Positions 33,570 to 42,598 of a stretch of DNA of 64,000 bases are shown here, piece by piece. The notes below the pieces were generated by a model. That model was not told where the DNA came from and made no database searches. It saw nothing but the letters and a program-made list of their open reading frames with translations. Position numbers and translations under genes: made by a program. Numbering within the stretch: the first letter of the stretch is position 1; each line of letters opens with the position of its first letter. Source of the DNA: an uncultured Myxococcales bacterium. GTDB taxonomy: Bacteria > Myxococcota_A > UBA9042 > CAIXZC01. The DNA lies in the NCBI GenBank assembly GCA_903895725.1, contig CAITUV010000078.1:1-64000 (forward strand), in the 5' to 3' direction.

Positions 33570-34532
33570 ATGATGCTGGTCGAAAGGGTGCTTTCCGGAG
33601 ACATTCGTGCGGCAGCCAGGCTCATGCGGCTGGCCGATGACCGCGACCCGGCTGCCAGAGCCCAGCTTGCAGCGCTGTTTCCCCACACGGGCAGGGCTCA
33701 CATCGTGGGCGTCACGGGCAATCCGGGGGCGGGAAAGAGCACGCTTGTCGATATGCTCGTCAAAGTGTTCCGGAGCAAGGGCAAGACCGTGGGGGTCGTC
33801 GCCATCGACCCGTCCAGTCCCTTCTCCGGCGGGGCAATCCTGGGCGACCGCATCCGGATGCAGCGACATGCGGAGGACCCGGGCGTGTTCATCCGCTCGC
33901 TGGCCACGCGCGGCCATCTCGGCGGGCTGTCCCGCTCCACTTCCGACGTGGTCACCGTACTCGATGCCATGGGCTTCGACATGGTCCTCATCGAGACCGT
34001 GGGCGTCGGCCAGGACGAAGTGGACATCGTCCGCAACGCCCACACCTCGGTTGTCGTGCTGGTGCCCGGACTGGGGGACGAGATCCAGGTCATGAAGGCA
34101 GGCCTGCTCGAGATCGCTGACATCTTCTGCGTGAACAAGGCCGATCGCCCCGGGGCTGAGCGCGTGCTGGCCGAGCTCGAGACTATCCAGCGCATCGTTA
34201 CTCCGGACGCGGACCATGCCGAAATCCCGATCCTCAAGACCGTAGCGGCCCGCAACGAAGGGATCGCCGAGCTCGCCGATGCGGTGCTCACTCATGGGGA
34301 TGCGATCCGAACATCGGGCGCCTGGGAGAGACGGGAAAGCACTCGACTGGCCGACGTGATCCACTCCGTATTGCGCGAGCGCATGACCGCTGAATTCGAG
34401 GCCCGGATGGCCGAGCTCGAGCGGACATCCGACCTCTCCCGACGGCTCCTGGCACGGGATACCTCGCCCTACGAAGTGGCCGCTGACCTGCTGGCGGCCC
34501 TCCTGCCCTCAGCCCCGCCGCAGGGCGACTGA
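33570..34532 (+). CDS. MeaB/ArgK-type G3E GTPase
   Basis: 320 residues. Walker A GNPGAGKST, DPSSPFSGGAILGDRIRMQ, ETVGVGQDEVDIVRNAHT and NKADRPGAER are the standard blocks of MeaB/ArgK GTPases, which protect and load cobalamin onto methylmalonyl-CoA mutase and related B12 radical enzymes. The start at 33570 has an AGCGGGGG ribosome site and skips a low-complexity 15-codon lead. It follows DUF711 on the same strand with a 60-nt gap. No mutase gene is in the window. Confidence 0.88.
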   Translation: MMLVERVLSGDIRAAARLMRLADDRDPAARAQLAALFPHTGRAHIVGVTGNPGAGKSTLVDMLVKVFRSKGKTVGVVAIDPSSPFSGGAILGDRIRMQRHAEDPGVFIRSLATRGHLGGLSRSTSDVVTVLDAMGFDMVLIETVGVGQDEVDIVRNAHTSVVVLVPGLGDEIQVMKAGLLEIADIFCVNKADRPGAERVLAELETIQRIVTPDADHAEIPILKTVAARNEGIAELADAVLTHGDAIRTSGAWERRESTRLADVIHSVLRERMTAEFEARMAELERTSDLSRRLLARDTSPYEVAADLLAALLPSAPPQGD

Positions 34533-34602
34533 GCCGAATTCCCATCGAGGCTCTTGCGTTGCATCCCGCTCCTGCCTTATCCTGCATCGGACAGGAGGGA
34601 GG

Positions 34603-34953
34603 ATGGAACGCAGAGCCCATCCGCGCTATCGATGCCCTGATCTCGTTGCCATGGTGCGGGATCCTGCGGCCTCGCTGGACTATTACTTCAAGGTGGTGGA
34701 CGTCTCCATTGGCGGGCTTGCCCTTGTCGCGTCAGACCCCGGGGCCTTTCCGTTCAAGGTGGACTCGGTTCTCGACATCCAGGTCTTCACCTCCCGCGGA
34801 ATCCTCGTGTGCCGAGGGGTCGTGGCGCGAATCATCCCCGAAGGCCCCGACTCTCTCCGAGGATTCGGAATCCGCCTCTATTCCTTCCCGACCGGGGACG
34901 AGCCGCGGTGGCAGGCGCTCGTCGAGGAATTCAGCAAGAGGAGTCAGCCGTGA
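34603..34953 (+). CDS. PilZ-domain protein
   Basis: 116 residues, essentially a lone PilZ domain. RRAHPRYRC supplies the RxxxR motif and DVSIGGLAL the D/NxSxxG motif, both needed to bind cyclic di-GMP in the family. GACAGGAGGGAGG precedes the ATG at good spacing. Its stop overlaps the start of the next gene (GTGA), so a c-di-GMP sensor is coupled in translation to a CAP-domain lipoprotein. Confidence 0.85.
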   Translation: MERRAHPRYRCPDLVAMVRDPAASLDYYFKVVDVSIGGLALVASDPGAFPFKVDSVLDIQVFTSRGILVCRGVVARIIPEGPDSLRGFGIRLYSFPTGDEPRWQALVEEFSKRSQP

Positions 34954-35972
34954 CCGTCCGCCGCCTGCCGGCATTCCTCCTCATGCTCTCTGTATCCCTG
35001 CTCCTTCCGGCCTGCGACGGCGGTGACGGGGGCGACGGCAGCTCGATCGATTCCGAGCGGGACGTGGATCCGATGCGGATCGGAGACGTCCTCGAAGCAC
35101 CGGGCGAGCTCGACCCCCTTCCCGCTGGATTCGTGCCCGACAGTGCCCGGGCCGACCAGGTCGAAGCGCTCGAGAGGGCCAACTGGTATCGCTGGCAGAG
35201 CAACCTGCCGCCCCTCGATATGATCGAGGCCATCAACGATGCGTGCCAGGCCCACTGCGACTACTATGTGACCCACAAGGACAAGTACCAGAGCACGGGC
35301 ACGAGCCCTCACAATGAGGACCCCCAGTGGGCCGAGGGTTTCACCGGCGTGGCTCCCTGGGACCGGATGGGGCACTTCGGATACCCGGACGGTGCAGCCG
35401 AGGTCATTGCTTTTGTCCACAACCCGACCGGGGCCGTCGACGGCTGGATGAATACCCTCTACCACCGCATCCCGTTCATGGATGCTACCATGGTGTCCTG
35501 CGGCTACGGTGCCGCCGGCTCCGGGACGTGGCAGAACTCGAGCAAGATCGACACCATGGACTTCGGTTACTCGGATGCGGAGGGCAAGAAGTACGCAGGG
35601 ATGGAACGCATGGGCATCTACCCGCCGCCCGACAGCAGCGGGATCCCCGTCAGCTTCGACGGCATGGAGACTCCCCAGCCTCCGCCTCCTCCCGGCGGCT
35701 ACCCGTCAGGCACGATCATCTCGATCACCTGGTCCTCGCCGGGCGGATTCAAAGTGGTGGAGCACCGCCTCTGGGCCGACAAGGACCAGGAGGACATTCC
35801 GCACGTCTGGCTCGATCCGGGCAATGATTCCAATCTCGCCGGGGGCAGCACCATCGCCATGTACGCCCATGATCCGCTCGAGCAGGGCACGAAGTACTGG
35901 GTCTCGATCAAGGGAGAGCGGGGGGGCAAGGCATGGGAGAAGACCTGGTCGTTCCACACGGCCCGGTACTGA
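34950..35972 (+). CDS. CAP-domain (SCP-like) lipoprotein
   Basis: 340 residues from a GTG at 34950 whose ribosome site (AAGAGGAG) lies about 6 nt upstream. A lipoprotein signal peptide (LPAFLLMLSVSLLLPAC) is followed by an Asp/Gly-rich spacer, then a CAP/SCP-like domain: LERANWYRWQSNLPPLDMIE, then CQAHCDYYVTH and VDGWMNTLYHRIPFMDATMV. A C-terminal beta domain (SITWSSPGGFKVVEHRLWAD) is added. Function of bacterial CAP proteins is mostly unknown. It overlaps the PilZ gene by 4 nt. Confidence 0.82.
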   Translation: MTVRRLPAFLLMLSVSLLLPACDGGDGGDGSSIDSERDVDPMRIGDVLEAPGELDPLPAGFVPDSARADQVEALERANWYRWQSNLPPLDMIEAINDACQAHCDYYVTHKDKYQSTGTSPHNEDPQWAEGFTGVAPWDRMGHFGYPDGAAEVIAFVHNPTGAVDGWMNTLYHRIPFMDATMVSCGYGAAGSGTWQNSSKIDTMDFGYSDAEGKKYAGMERMGIYPPPDSSGIPVSFDGMETPQPPPPPGGYPSGTIISITWSSPGGFKVVEHRLWADKDQEDIPHVWLDPGNDSNLAGGSTIAMYAHDPLEQGTKYWVSIKGERGGKAWEKTWSFHTARY

Positions 35973-36034
35973 GCCCGTTCGGAATCGGTCGAATCGATGA
36001 GAAACGACGGCAGCATGACCCATCGAGGGCACTC

Positions 36035-36712
36035 GTGATCGCATCCGACATCCAGGTCCGCTGGCTGGGTACGGTCCCGTATCGGGATGCGCTGGCCGTG
36101 CAGTTGGAAACCCATCGAGCCGTGGTCGAGCATCGCTCTCCCGACACACTCCTCCTGCTCCAGCACCCGCCGGTCTATACCCTGGGAAAGCGGGGTGACC
36201 AGGGGGGTTTCCTGTTGACGCGGGAGGAGATTGGTCGACGAGGAGCCGAGATCGTGGCCACGGACCGCGGCGGTCTGCTCACGTTCCACGGGCCGGGACA
36301 ACTGGTGGGCTACCCCATCCTGGCACTCGACGAGAGGCACCTCTCTCTCCGCTGCTACGTCGACGTCCTGATGCAGGCGCTTGCCCGCGTCCTGAAGAGC
36401 TTCGGAGTCGATGCGGCGGTGGATGCGTCGCGGCCTGGCGTGTATGTCCAGGGGCGCAAGATCGCCTCGGTCGGAGTCCGCCTGTCGGAGGGGGTGACCC
36501 GCCACGGCTTTGCCGTCAACCTGACCACCGACCTGTCCTGGTTCGATGCCATCGTTCCGTGCGGCCTGCACGGGGTCAAGGCGACGTCGCTGCAGGCAGA
36601 AACCGGCACGAGCCCGACTCCCGAGAAGTTCGGCAGAGCTGCAGCGGCCGAGCTGGAGGCCGGCCTGCGTCAGAAGCAGGGAAAACGCTCAGAAACCAGT
36701 TGCCGAACGTAG
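36035..36712 (+). CDS. lipB: Lipoate-protein octanoyltransferase LipB
   Basis: About 225 residues. DRGGLLTFHGPGQLVGYPIL is the LipB signature; GRKIASVGVRL gives the conserved lysine and AIVPCGLHGVKATSL the catalytic cysteine. It moves octanoyl from acyl carrier protein to lipoyl domains, the first step of lipoate synthesis. The GTG at 36035 is preferred, with GAGGG upstream; an ATG frame from 35933 adds 34 non-conserved residues and overlaps the CAP gene. The 3' end overlaps the convergent lipoprotein gene by 24 nt. LipA is not in the window. Confidence 0.92.
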   Translation: MIASDIQVRWLGTVPYRDALAVQLETHRAVVEHRSPDTLLLLQHPPVYTLGKRGDQGGFLLTREEIGRRGAEIVATDRGGLLTFHGPGQLVGYPILALDERHLSLRCYVDVLMQALARVLKSFGVDAAVDASRPGVYVQGRKIASVGVRLSEGVTRHGFAVNLTTDLSWFDAIVPCGLHGVKATSLQAETGTSPTPEKFGRAAAAELEAGLRQKQGKRSETSCRT

Positions 36713-37600
36713 CTGCTCGGCCAGCCCCTTGACGATGTTGTCCAGGGTCACGGCCACCGCCTTCTCCCGCGAGAACTCTCCCCCCTTATTCGGCCCGGAA
36801 TCAAGCGAAAGCACGGCCTTCCCATCCCCGGTATCGATGACCTGGATGGAACCCCGCCCGGTAGCATAGAACTCCCCGTGCGATTCTTCCGCAAATGTCG
36901 CCTCGAGCGTCACGGAGAGCACGTAGGCTGCCTCCCGCTTCACGCCGAGGGCCGCCAGATCGGTCCCGGGAGGCGGCTGCACCGCCTCGGGAATCAGGGA
37001 ATGTCCCCCTGCCGTTGCCACCGCGGCCAGCGGCTCCAGCAGACTCCTTTGGCAGTCCACCCCCGAGTCTGCCTTGCAGCTCCAGGAAAGCAGTACCCTG
37101 CCTGCAATCTGACGACGGGCCCGAGCCAGCTCGCTCTCCGGCACGGACAGGAGCACCCAGGAATCGAACTCGACGGCCGGCCGCTCCCACACTTCCTGGT
37201 AGAGCTTGGCTCTCAGGACCCGGGCCAGCCGGATGGGTCTCGATTGCGTCGTGAGGCGGATCTGGATGGCATAGGAGAACTCCCCATCCTTCTCCCGCTG
37301 AACGTCACTGCTGTCCTCCTGAACGGTGATTCCCAGCTCCCGCACCACTCCCCGCAACGCATCGTTGGTGGCCAGCTCATAGCCGTCGTCGCTGCTGGCG
37401 GCTCCGGCGGAGCGGCCGACGAAGTAGCGCTTGCCCCCCTTGTGCCCCCCCGACCTGGTCGTCCATTTCGGCGGCTCGGGGGCCGACGCACTCCTCAGAG
37501 CCGGTCCCGTGGAGCACCCGGCGGCCACGGCCCCCAGTGTCACGACCAGGGCAAGCACCGCCGCCACTCCAATTCCCGCAGAAAGAACCCGAGCGCTCAC
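36689..37600 (-). CDS. LPP20-like lipoprotein
   Basis: 303 residues with a lipoprotein signal peptide (VLALVVTLGAVAAGC). After a spacer comes KRYFVGRSAGAASSDDGYEL, then ATNDALRGVVRELGI, which is the start of LPP20-like domains (YFVG...A...A...). The rest has a mixed alpha/beta pattern. Such proteins anchor or shape the envelope; the role here is unknown. The 3' end overlaps lipB by 24 nt, in convergent orientation. Confidence 0.72.
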   Translation of the reverse strand: MSARVLSAGIGVAAVLALVVTLGAVAAGCSTGPALRSASAPEPPKWTTRSGGHKGGKRYFVGRSAGAASSDDGYELATNDALRGVVRELGITVQEDSSDVQREKDGEFSYAIQIRLTTQSRPIRLARVLRAKLYQEVWERPAVEFDSWVLLSVPESELARARRQIAGRVLLSWSCKADSGVDCQRSLLEPLAAVATAGGHSLIPEAVQPPPGTDLAALGVKREAAYVLSVTLEATFAEESHGEFYATGRGSIQVIDTGDGKAVLSLDSGPNKGGEFSREKAVAVTLDNIVKGLAEQLRSATGF

Positions 37601-37735
37601 GTGTCACCTCGTTAAACCATGGCAGTTCCAGAACCCCGCTGCCTGTTACTCTAGCCGACCTCGAACGGCCAGGCAACGCTTGCAATCAGCAAGGACGCAG
37701 TACTAACATGGCCGTCCGACAACGGAGGTGCAAGC

Positions 37736-38632
37736 ATGGCAGTCAGCCTCTTCCCGCTCCTGTTCGTGGTGGCGTTCGGGTCTTCGATGACCGCTCCGTT
37801 CTTCACGGTCCACGGGACCATCGTGCTCACCAGCGCAGTGGTCCGGCTCTACACGCAGGATGCAGCGCCCGCAACGGCAAACGAGTCCCGGTGCCGCCCG
37901 ATTGAGGGAACCGACGGCGCCCAGGAGTGCTTCGTGCCCGCTGGCAGCATGTCCTACTGCCATGCCGACCACTGCCAGGAGGAGGCCACCCGCCCGGTCT
38001 GGGTCGACCGTACCGAGGTCACGGTCAGGCAGTTCCAGAAGTGCGTGGATGCCGGCAAGTGTCTGGCCCGCAAGTTCGATACGGTGGAGCGGTCCGAGTT
38101 CTGCAACATGGGCGCGGAAGGTCGGGAGGACCATCCCATGAACTGCGTGGAATGGGCAGGAGCCATCGCCTACTGCCGGTTCGTCGGCAAGCGGCTCCCC
38201 ACCATTGGTGAGTGGAGGCTGGCGGCCGGAGCGGCGGATGGACGCCTGTACCCATGGGGAAACGAGCCGCCGGACTGTACTCGGGCCGATTTCCACTCGG
38301 AAGCGGAAGGCCGGGGATGCGGCAAGATGTACACCGTTCCGGCGGATTCGATGCCCGCAGGCGCCTCCCCATACGGATTGCTGCACATGGTCGGAAACGT
38401 CCTCGAGTGGACCTCCACCCTCAGCCCAACCTGCCTGGCTTCCGGCAAGACGGAGCAGGAACTGGAGGAGGACGACGAGACGCTCCGATTCGTGGCAGGC
38501 GGCTCGTTTGCCGACACGGGTGATACGCTCGCCCTGACCCGCTCGAGCATCGACGAGCAGGAATCCAAGCACGTGGGGGCCGGCTTCCGGTGCGCCCGGG
38601 ATGTCGCTCCGGGTGAAGACGTTCCACAGTAG
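37736..38632 (+). CDS. Formylglycine-generating-enzyme (SUMF1)-like domain protein
   Basis: 298 residues. A hydrophobic N-terminus (LFPLLFVVAFGSSM) may be a signal or anchor. The rest is an FGE-sulfatase domain: VWVDRTEVTVRQFQKCVDAG, then NCVEWAGAIAYCRFVGKRLP, then EWRLAAGAADGRLYPWGNE, then GLLHMVGNVLEWTS and GAGFRCARD. It probably belongs to the FGE-like proteins that do not make formylglycine, since I do not see the paired catalytic cysteines with confidence. It is 8 nt from a convergent gene. A protein of the secreted Cys-rich kind. Confidence 0.78.
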   Translation: MAVSLFPLLFVVAFGSSMTAPFFTVHGTIVLTSAVVRLYTQDAAPATANESRCRPIEGTDGAQECFVPAGSMSYCHADHCQEEATRPVWVDRTEVTVRQFQKCVDAGKCLARKFDTVERSEFCNMGAEGREDHPMNCVEWAGAIAYCRFVGKRLPTIGEWRLAAGAADGRLYPWGNEPPDCTRADFHSEAEGRGCGKMYTVPADSMPAGASPYGLLHMVGNVLEWTSTLSPTCLASGKTEQELEEDDETLRFVAGGSFADTGDTLALTRSSIDEQESKHVGAGFRCARDVAPGEDVPQ

Positions 38633-38640
38633 AGCCAGGT

Positions 38641-39693
38641 TCAGTTGGTCGACGTGAAGTTCTGGGTGGCCCAGGTCTTATGGCCGTCAGTGTAGACTCC
38701 GATTCCGCTGAACTTGAAGTCGGGACGCAACAGGTTCTCCCGGTGGCCCGGGCTGTCCATCCACATCCGGACGAACTCCTCGGCCGAGGCCTGGGTCGAC
38801 AGAGCGATGTTCTCCCCCGCCCACCCGTAGTTCGAAAGCCCGGCATTGGCGAGCCGCATGGCCAGCGTGCGGTTCTCCTCCGTGGGCGAGTCGTGGGCGA
38901 AGTAGCCCAGCTCGGCCATCTCCCGGGAATGACGTCGGGCTGCCACGGTGAGAAGCGGTGCGTTGGTGAGCGCCCCCTGTCCGGCCGCCACGCGCTCTGC
39001 GTTGACCAGCTCCAGGATCTGGCGCTCCATGTCCGCCAGGAAGACGGCCCCGTCAGCCCCGGTCCCTGGAGCTGCGGACGGGGCGACTGCGGCGGGGGAC
39101 TCGGGCGGGTTCGGTGCCGGAGCAGGGAGTGCCGCTTCCGGGTTGGTGGGGGCCTCCATCCGCTCCAGCTCCCGGAAGGCATCCCGCTCATTGTCGAAGA
39201 CGTAGCCGTCCTCGCCATCGTCCTGGGAGGGAGCCTCCTCCAGGCCGACGTCCTCCTCCGCACCCTCGTCCTCGTCGACGCCCTCGGTTGCGTCCTCGTC
39301 GAGGCCCTCCTCGGCCTCCCCGCTCTCCAGCTCCTCGAAGGCATCGCCTTCTTCCGGAACAACCACGTCTCCCGGCTCCAGGTCGGTCGAATCACCCGAA
39401 TCCACGTCCTCGCCTGCATCGTCGATCACGGTGCGCTGCCACTGGACGACGACCGGTCCACGCACGGTCCACAGAGGGGCAACGACGAGTGGGCGCCGAA
39501 CCACGACCACGTGGGGACCACTACGGTACACGTGCCGACGGACCACCACGTGGGCCCTGTAGCCCGGACGCCTTGGCCGGCGGTGTTCGGAAGCGACCGA
39601 GGATTCCGGCGAACCGGGGTCCGCCTGGACGGGTAGACCGGTCCCCAAGAGCACTGCGGAAAGCAGCAGCACAACCGGGAATCTGCCAGACAT
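38641..39693 (-). CDS. CAP-domain secreted protein with acidic spacer
   Basis: 350 residues. A signal peptide (MSGRFPVVLLLSAVLLGTGL) is followed by a basic, His/Val/Arg-rich part (RAHVVVRRHVYRSGPHVVVV), a long Asp/Glu-rich stretch and a C-terminal CAP domain: LVNAERVAAGQGALTNAPLL, then RRHSREMAELGYFAHDSP and NIALSTQASAEEFVRMWMDS. The start at 39693 follows GGAGGCACCCC. The two oppositely charged segments ahead of the CAP domain are unusual. Adhesion or envelope role is a guess. Confidence 0.8.
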   Translation of the reverse strand: MSGRFPVVLLLSAVLLGTGLPVQADPGSPESSVASEHRRPRRPGYRAHVVVRRHVYRSGPHVVVVRRPLVVAPLWTVRGPVVVQWQRTVIDDAGEDVDSGDSTDLEPGDVVVPEEGDAFEELESGEAEEGLDEDATEGVDEDEGAEEDVGLEEAPSQDDGEDGYVFDNERDAFRELERMEAPTNPEAALPAPAPNPPESPAAVAPSAAPGTGADGAVFLADMERQILELVNAERVAAGQGALTNAPLLTVAARRHSREMAELGYFAHDSPTEENRTLAMRLANAGLSNYGWAGENIALSTQASAEEFVRMWMDSPGHRENLLRPDFKFSGIGVYTDGHKTWATQNFTSTN

Positions 39694-39809
39694 GGGGTGC
39701 CTCCTTTTGAAAAAGAGCGGGCGGGAGACGCCCCCCGCAGGCGGGCTATTCAGACTTCCTGCGGACTCAACGCACGCCTCCGGCCGGGATACCACGCACG
39801 GCCCGGGGC

Positions 39810-40475
39810 TCACACTTTGCGCTTCTCGCCCCATACGACCTTGTGAAGCTGGAGGTGGAACCGGTAGGGCAGGCGGTCCGCCAGCATCCAGTCGGCCAGG
39901 TCCACCGGTCGGAGCAGTCCCCAGGCCGGAGAGAAAAGGACGTTCCCCGGGGGAATCGGCAGGGGAGAGCGGGCCTCGAGAAACGCCACCGCCCACCGGT
40001 AGTCTTCCGGGGACGTCAGCACGAGCTTGAGCTGATCCGCAGGCCCCAGAAGCGGCAGATTGGATTCGAGGAATGGAGTCGCTCCGTGGGCCGGAATGCC
40101 GAGGGCCCCGGGCGTCTTGACGTCCACGACTTTGATCACCTCGCTCGGCAGCCGGCCGAGCGGCAGGGTTCCGTTGGTCTCGAGGTGGACCTCGATGCCG
40201 TCGTCGAGCAGCCCCTCGCACAGAGCGATCGCGGCCTGGTGCTGGAGCATGGGCTCACCACCCGTGAGCAGCACCCTCCCGAGCCGAGCGGCCCGGGAAT
40301 CTTCCCGCAGCAGGTCGACGCTGCGTAGCGAGCCGGGCTCGGTGCGGGCGTATCGGGTGTCGCAATACCGGCAGTCCAGGTTGCACCCGGACAGGCGGAT
40401 GAGAAATGTGGGGAGCCCGCCCCCCAGCGACTCGCCCAGCACGCAGGCGTAGCACTCGTTGACACGACACTCCAT
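39810..40475 (-). CDS. queE: 7-carboxy-7-deazaguanine synthase QueE
   Basis: 221 residues from an ATG at 40475. SGCNLDCRYCDTRYARTEPG has the radical SAM CxxxCxxC. VLLTGGEPMLQ and EVHLETNGTLPLG are the standard QueE blocks. It makes 7-carboxy-7-deazaguanine for queuosine or archaeosine-like bases. The N-terminus (NECYACVLGESLGGGLPTFL) fits the 6-carboxytetrahydropterin site of family members. No other que genes lie in the window. A 116-nt gap to the upstream CAP gene shows no further gene. Confidence 0.9.
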   Translation of the reverse strand: MECRVNECYACVLGESLGGGLPTFLIRLSGCNLDCRYCDTRYARTEPGSLRSVDLLREDSRAARLGRVLLTGGEPMLQHQAAIALCEGLLDDGIEVHLETNGTLPLGRLPSEVIKVVDVKTPGALGIPAHGATPFLESNLPLLGPADQLKLVLTSPEDYRWAVAFLEARSPLPIPPGNVLFSPAWGLLRPVDLADWMLADRLPYRFHLQLHKVVWGEKRKV

Positions 40476-40551
40476 TGGGCAAACCCTCCCGGCTCGTGTA
40501 CAATCCGGAAGCATAGCCGACCGCCGCACGTTGGCAAGAGAAGGAGACGAC

Positions 40552-41973
40552 ATGCTCGGGATCTCACTCACGCAGGGACGCTACGCAAGGACGGCTCGCT
40601 TCCTTGCGGGGGCGGGTCTTTTCCTGTGCGTCCTGTCCGCAGGCCCGGCCTTCGCCCAGGCACCGGGCACGGTACCGCCGCTGGAGCCGGCGCCGTCCGG
40701 GCTCACCGGCGGCGTCGAGGGCATGCTCACATTCGGCAAGTTCTCCGAGGACTACTTCCTGTCGGTGGGGGTGGGAACCACCCTGGCCTTCTCCGACTTC
40801 ATGGTCGGCATCCAGGCCCCGCTCAAGATCCGGGTGATCGACAACAAGCCGGACGGCCAGCCCTGGTACCGGGAGGAGGACTGGGACGAGCCCTCGGACT
40901 GGACCCGGATCCTGCGCTTCTTCCAGTATGGGCAGCCCCACGACCTCTTCTACCTGCGGCTCGGGGAGCTGGTGTCGTCCACCATCGGACACGGTACCAT
41001 CGTGGGGCGCTACTACAACACGCTCGAGCTGGATCACTACCACACCGGGCTCTCGACCAAGCTCAACCTCGAGCAGGGCGGTGCCGAGGTGCTTACCAAC
41101 GACATCCTCGTGTGGAACCTGGTGGCCGCACGCGGGTACGTCCGCCCCTTCCTCCTGGCCATGGAGGACCCGAACCCGATACTTGGAAAGCTGGCCGTCG
41201 GGACCACGTTTGCGGCGGATTTCCTGGCGCCGACACGGGTTTCCACGGAGACCACGCCGGAAGAGAAGCAGCCCACCGATGTCGCCTGGTTCACCGGCAT
41301 CGACCTCGAGCTCGAGGCAGTGCGGACGCCGAGCTACGCACTCACGCCCTACACGGACCTCAACTTCTTTGCAACCCGGGGGACCGGCTGGCACGTAGGC
41401 GTTCTCAACGAGTTGTCTGCACTCAAGAGCACGTTCGAGCTGCGGTTGGAATACCGGCTCCTTTCCTCCCGGTACGCTCCCAGCTACTTCAACACCCTCT
41501 ACGACATCGAACGGGTGGCCTTCCTCCCGCTTCCCCAGTTTGACGGCGCGGCGGACAACCCGGCGGTACCCAAGCAATTCTACTTCCAGGAAGCGGAGGG
41601 GCTCAAGCTGCGCAACGGGTTCTACGGGGAGCTGTTTGCCAACGTGCTGGGGCTGGTCGGGCTCGGGGGAATCTACGAGGACTATCAGGGGGCCGACAAT
41701 GCCAGCGTGACGATGCGTGCGGACCTCCCGGAAATCGCCGGCATCAAGCTGGCGGCCTACTACACCCGCCGGAACTTCGACGGGTTCTCCGAGCTGTTCA
41801 GCCTGGATGATGCTCTCCTGGTTGCGGAGGGGCGCTATCGGTTCTTCGGCCCGATGTTCGCGTATGGCATCTACTCGATCACCTGGCAGGAGACGACCGA
41901 CTCGGACGGATTCAAGACCTACGAGTCGGACGACAGCTTCCAGGCTGGCGTCGGTGCATCCTTCTCGTTCTGA
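40552..41973 (+). CDS. Outer-membrane beta-barrel-like protein
   Basis: 473 residues. A signal peptide (LAGAGLFLCVLSAGPAFAQA) is followed by long alternating beta strands with aromatic ends and a terminal phenylalanine (AGVGASFSF), the usual end for BamA-inserted barrels. AAGGAGACGAC precedes the ATG at 40552. I do not recognise a subfamily. A pore or adhesin role is possible, and it is one of several envelope genes here. Confidence 0.7.
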   Translation: MLGISLTQGRYARTARFLAGAGLFLCVLSAGPAFAQAPGTVPPLEPAPSGLTGGVEGMLTFGKFSEDYFLSVGVGTTLAFSDFMVGIQAPLKIRVIDNKPDGQPWYREEDWDEPSDWTRILRFFQYGQPHDLFYLRLGELVSSTIGHGTIVGRYYNTLELDHYHTGLSTKLNLEQGGAEVLTNDILVWNLVAARGYVRPFLLAMEDPNPILGKLAVGTTFAADFLAPTRVSTETTPEEKQPTDVAWFTGIDLELEAVRTPSYALTPYTDLNFFATRGTGWHVGVLNELSALKSTFELRLEYRLLSSRYAPSYFNTLYDIERVAFLPLPQFDGAADNPAVPKQFYFQEAEGLKLRNGFYGELFANVLGLVGLGGIYEDYQGADNASVTMRADLPEIAGIKLAAYYTRRNFDGFSELFSLDDALLVAEGRYRFFGPMFAYGIYSITWQETTDSDGFKTYESDDSFQAGVGASFSF

Positions 41974-42055
41974 ATTGCCCCTCGGAATAATTCGGGCTAT
42001 AGTGTGTTCGGCCTGCAGGTCTGCTTCCGGCCCGCAAGGCCACCAGGAGGTTCGA

Positions 42056-42526
42056 ATGAGAGTGCTTGCCGTTGTCACGCTAGGAGTCGCAATGCTGGCC
42101 TGCGGGCCTGCCTATATCGAAGGGACGACCGTTCCCGACACGTCGGAGAATCGGGATCTGCTCCAGGCCGTGGAACAATACCGCGTGGCGGTCGAGCAGC
42201 GGGATGCCGGGGCACTCGTCGAGCTGGTGGCCAAGGGCTACTTCGAGAATGCGTCGACCACGTCGGAGGCCAAGGACGACTACGGGTATGAGCAGCTTCT
42301 GCGCAAGGTGCTCCCCGTTCTTCAGGACAACGTCAAGAAGGTCCTCTACAAGATCACCGTCGAGAAGGTCTCCATCAAGGGGAGCCAGGCCAGTGCCTTC
42401 GTCGAGTACGAGCTGACCTTCCAGTACGAGGAGGGGGGACTCGAGGGATGGGCGACGGGCAAGGACAAGAACCGGCTGGACTTCGTGATGGAGGATGGCC
42501 GCTGGAAGATCATTGCCGGGCTCTGA
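42056..42526 (+). CDS. NTF2-like (SnoaL/DUF4440-like) lipoprotein
   Basis: 156 residues with a lipoprotein signal peptide (MRVLAVVTLGVAMLAC). The mature part has LLQAVEQYRVAVEQRDAGAL, then VELVAKGYFENASTT and EDGRWKIIAGL, a cone-shaped NTF2-like domain. AGGAGG lies 6 nt upstream of the ATG. Such domains often bind small ligands or peptides; no active site is visible. Confidence 0.75.
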   Translation: MRVLAVVTLGVAMLACGPAYIEGTTVPDTSENRDLLQAVEQYRVAVEQRDAGALVELVAKGYFENASTTSEAKDDYGYEQLLRKVLPVLQDNVKKVLYKITVEKVSIKGSQASAFVEYELTFQYEEGGLEGWATGKDKNRLDFVMEDGRWKIIAGL

Positions 42527-42598
42527 CCGGGATGGCGGGCCTCTTCCGGCCTGCAGAACCACCGGAGCGCTCGTTGTCGGGGGGGAACGGGCGGCATC

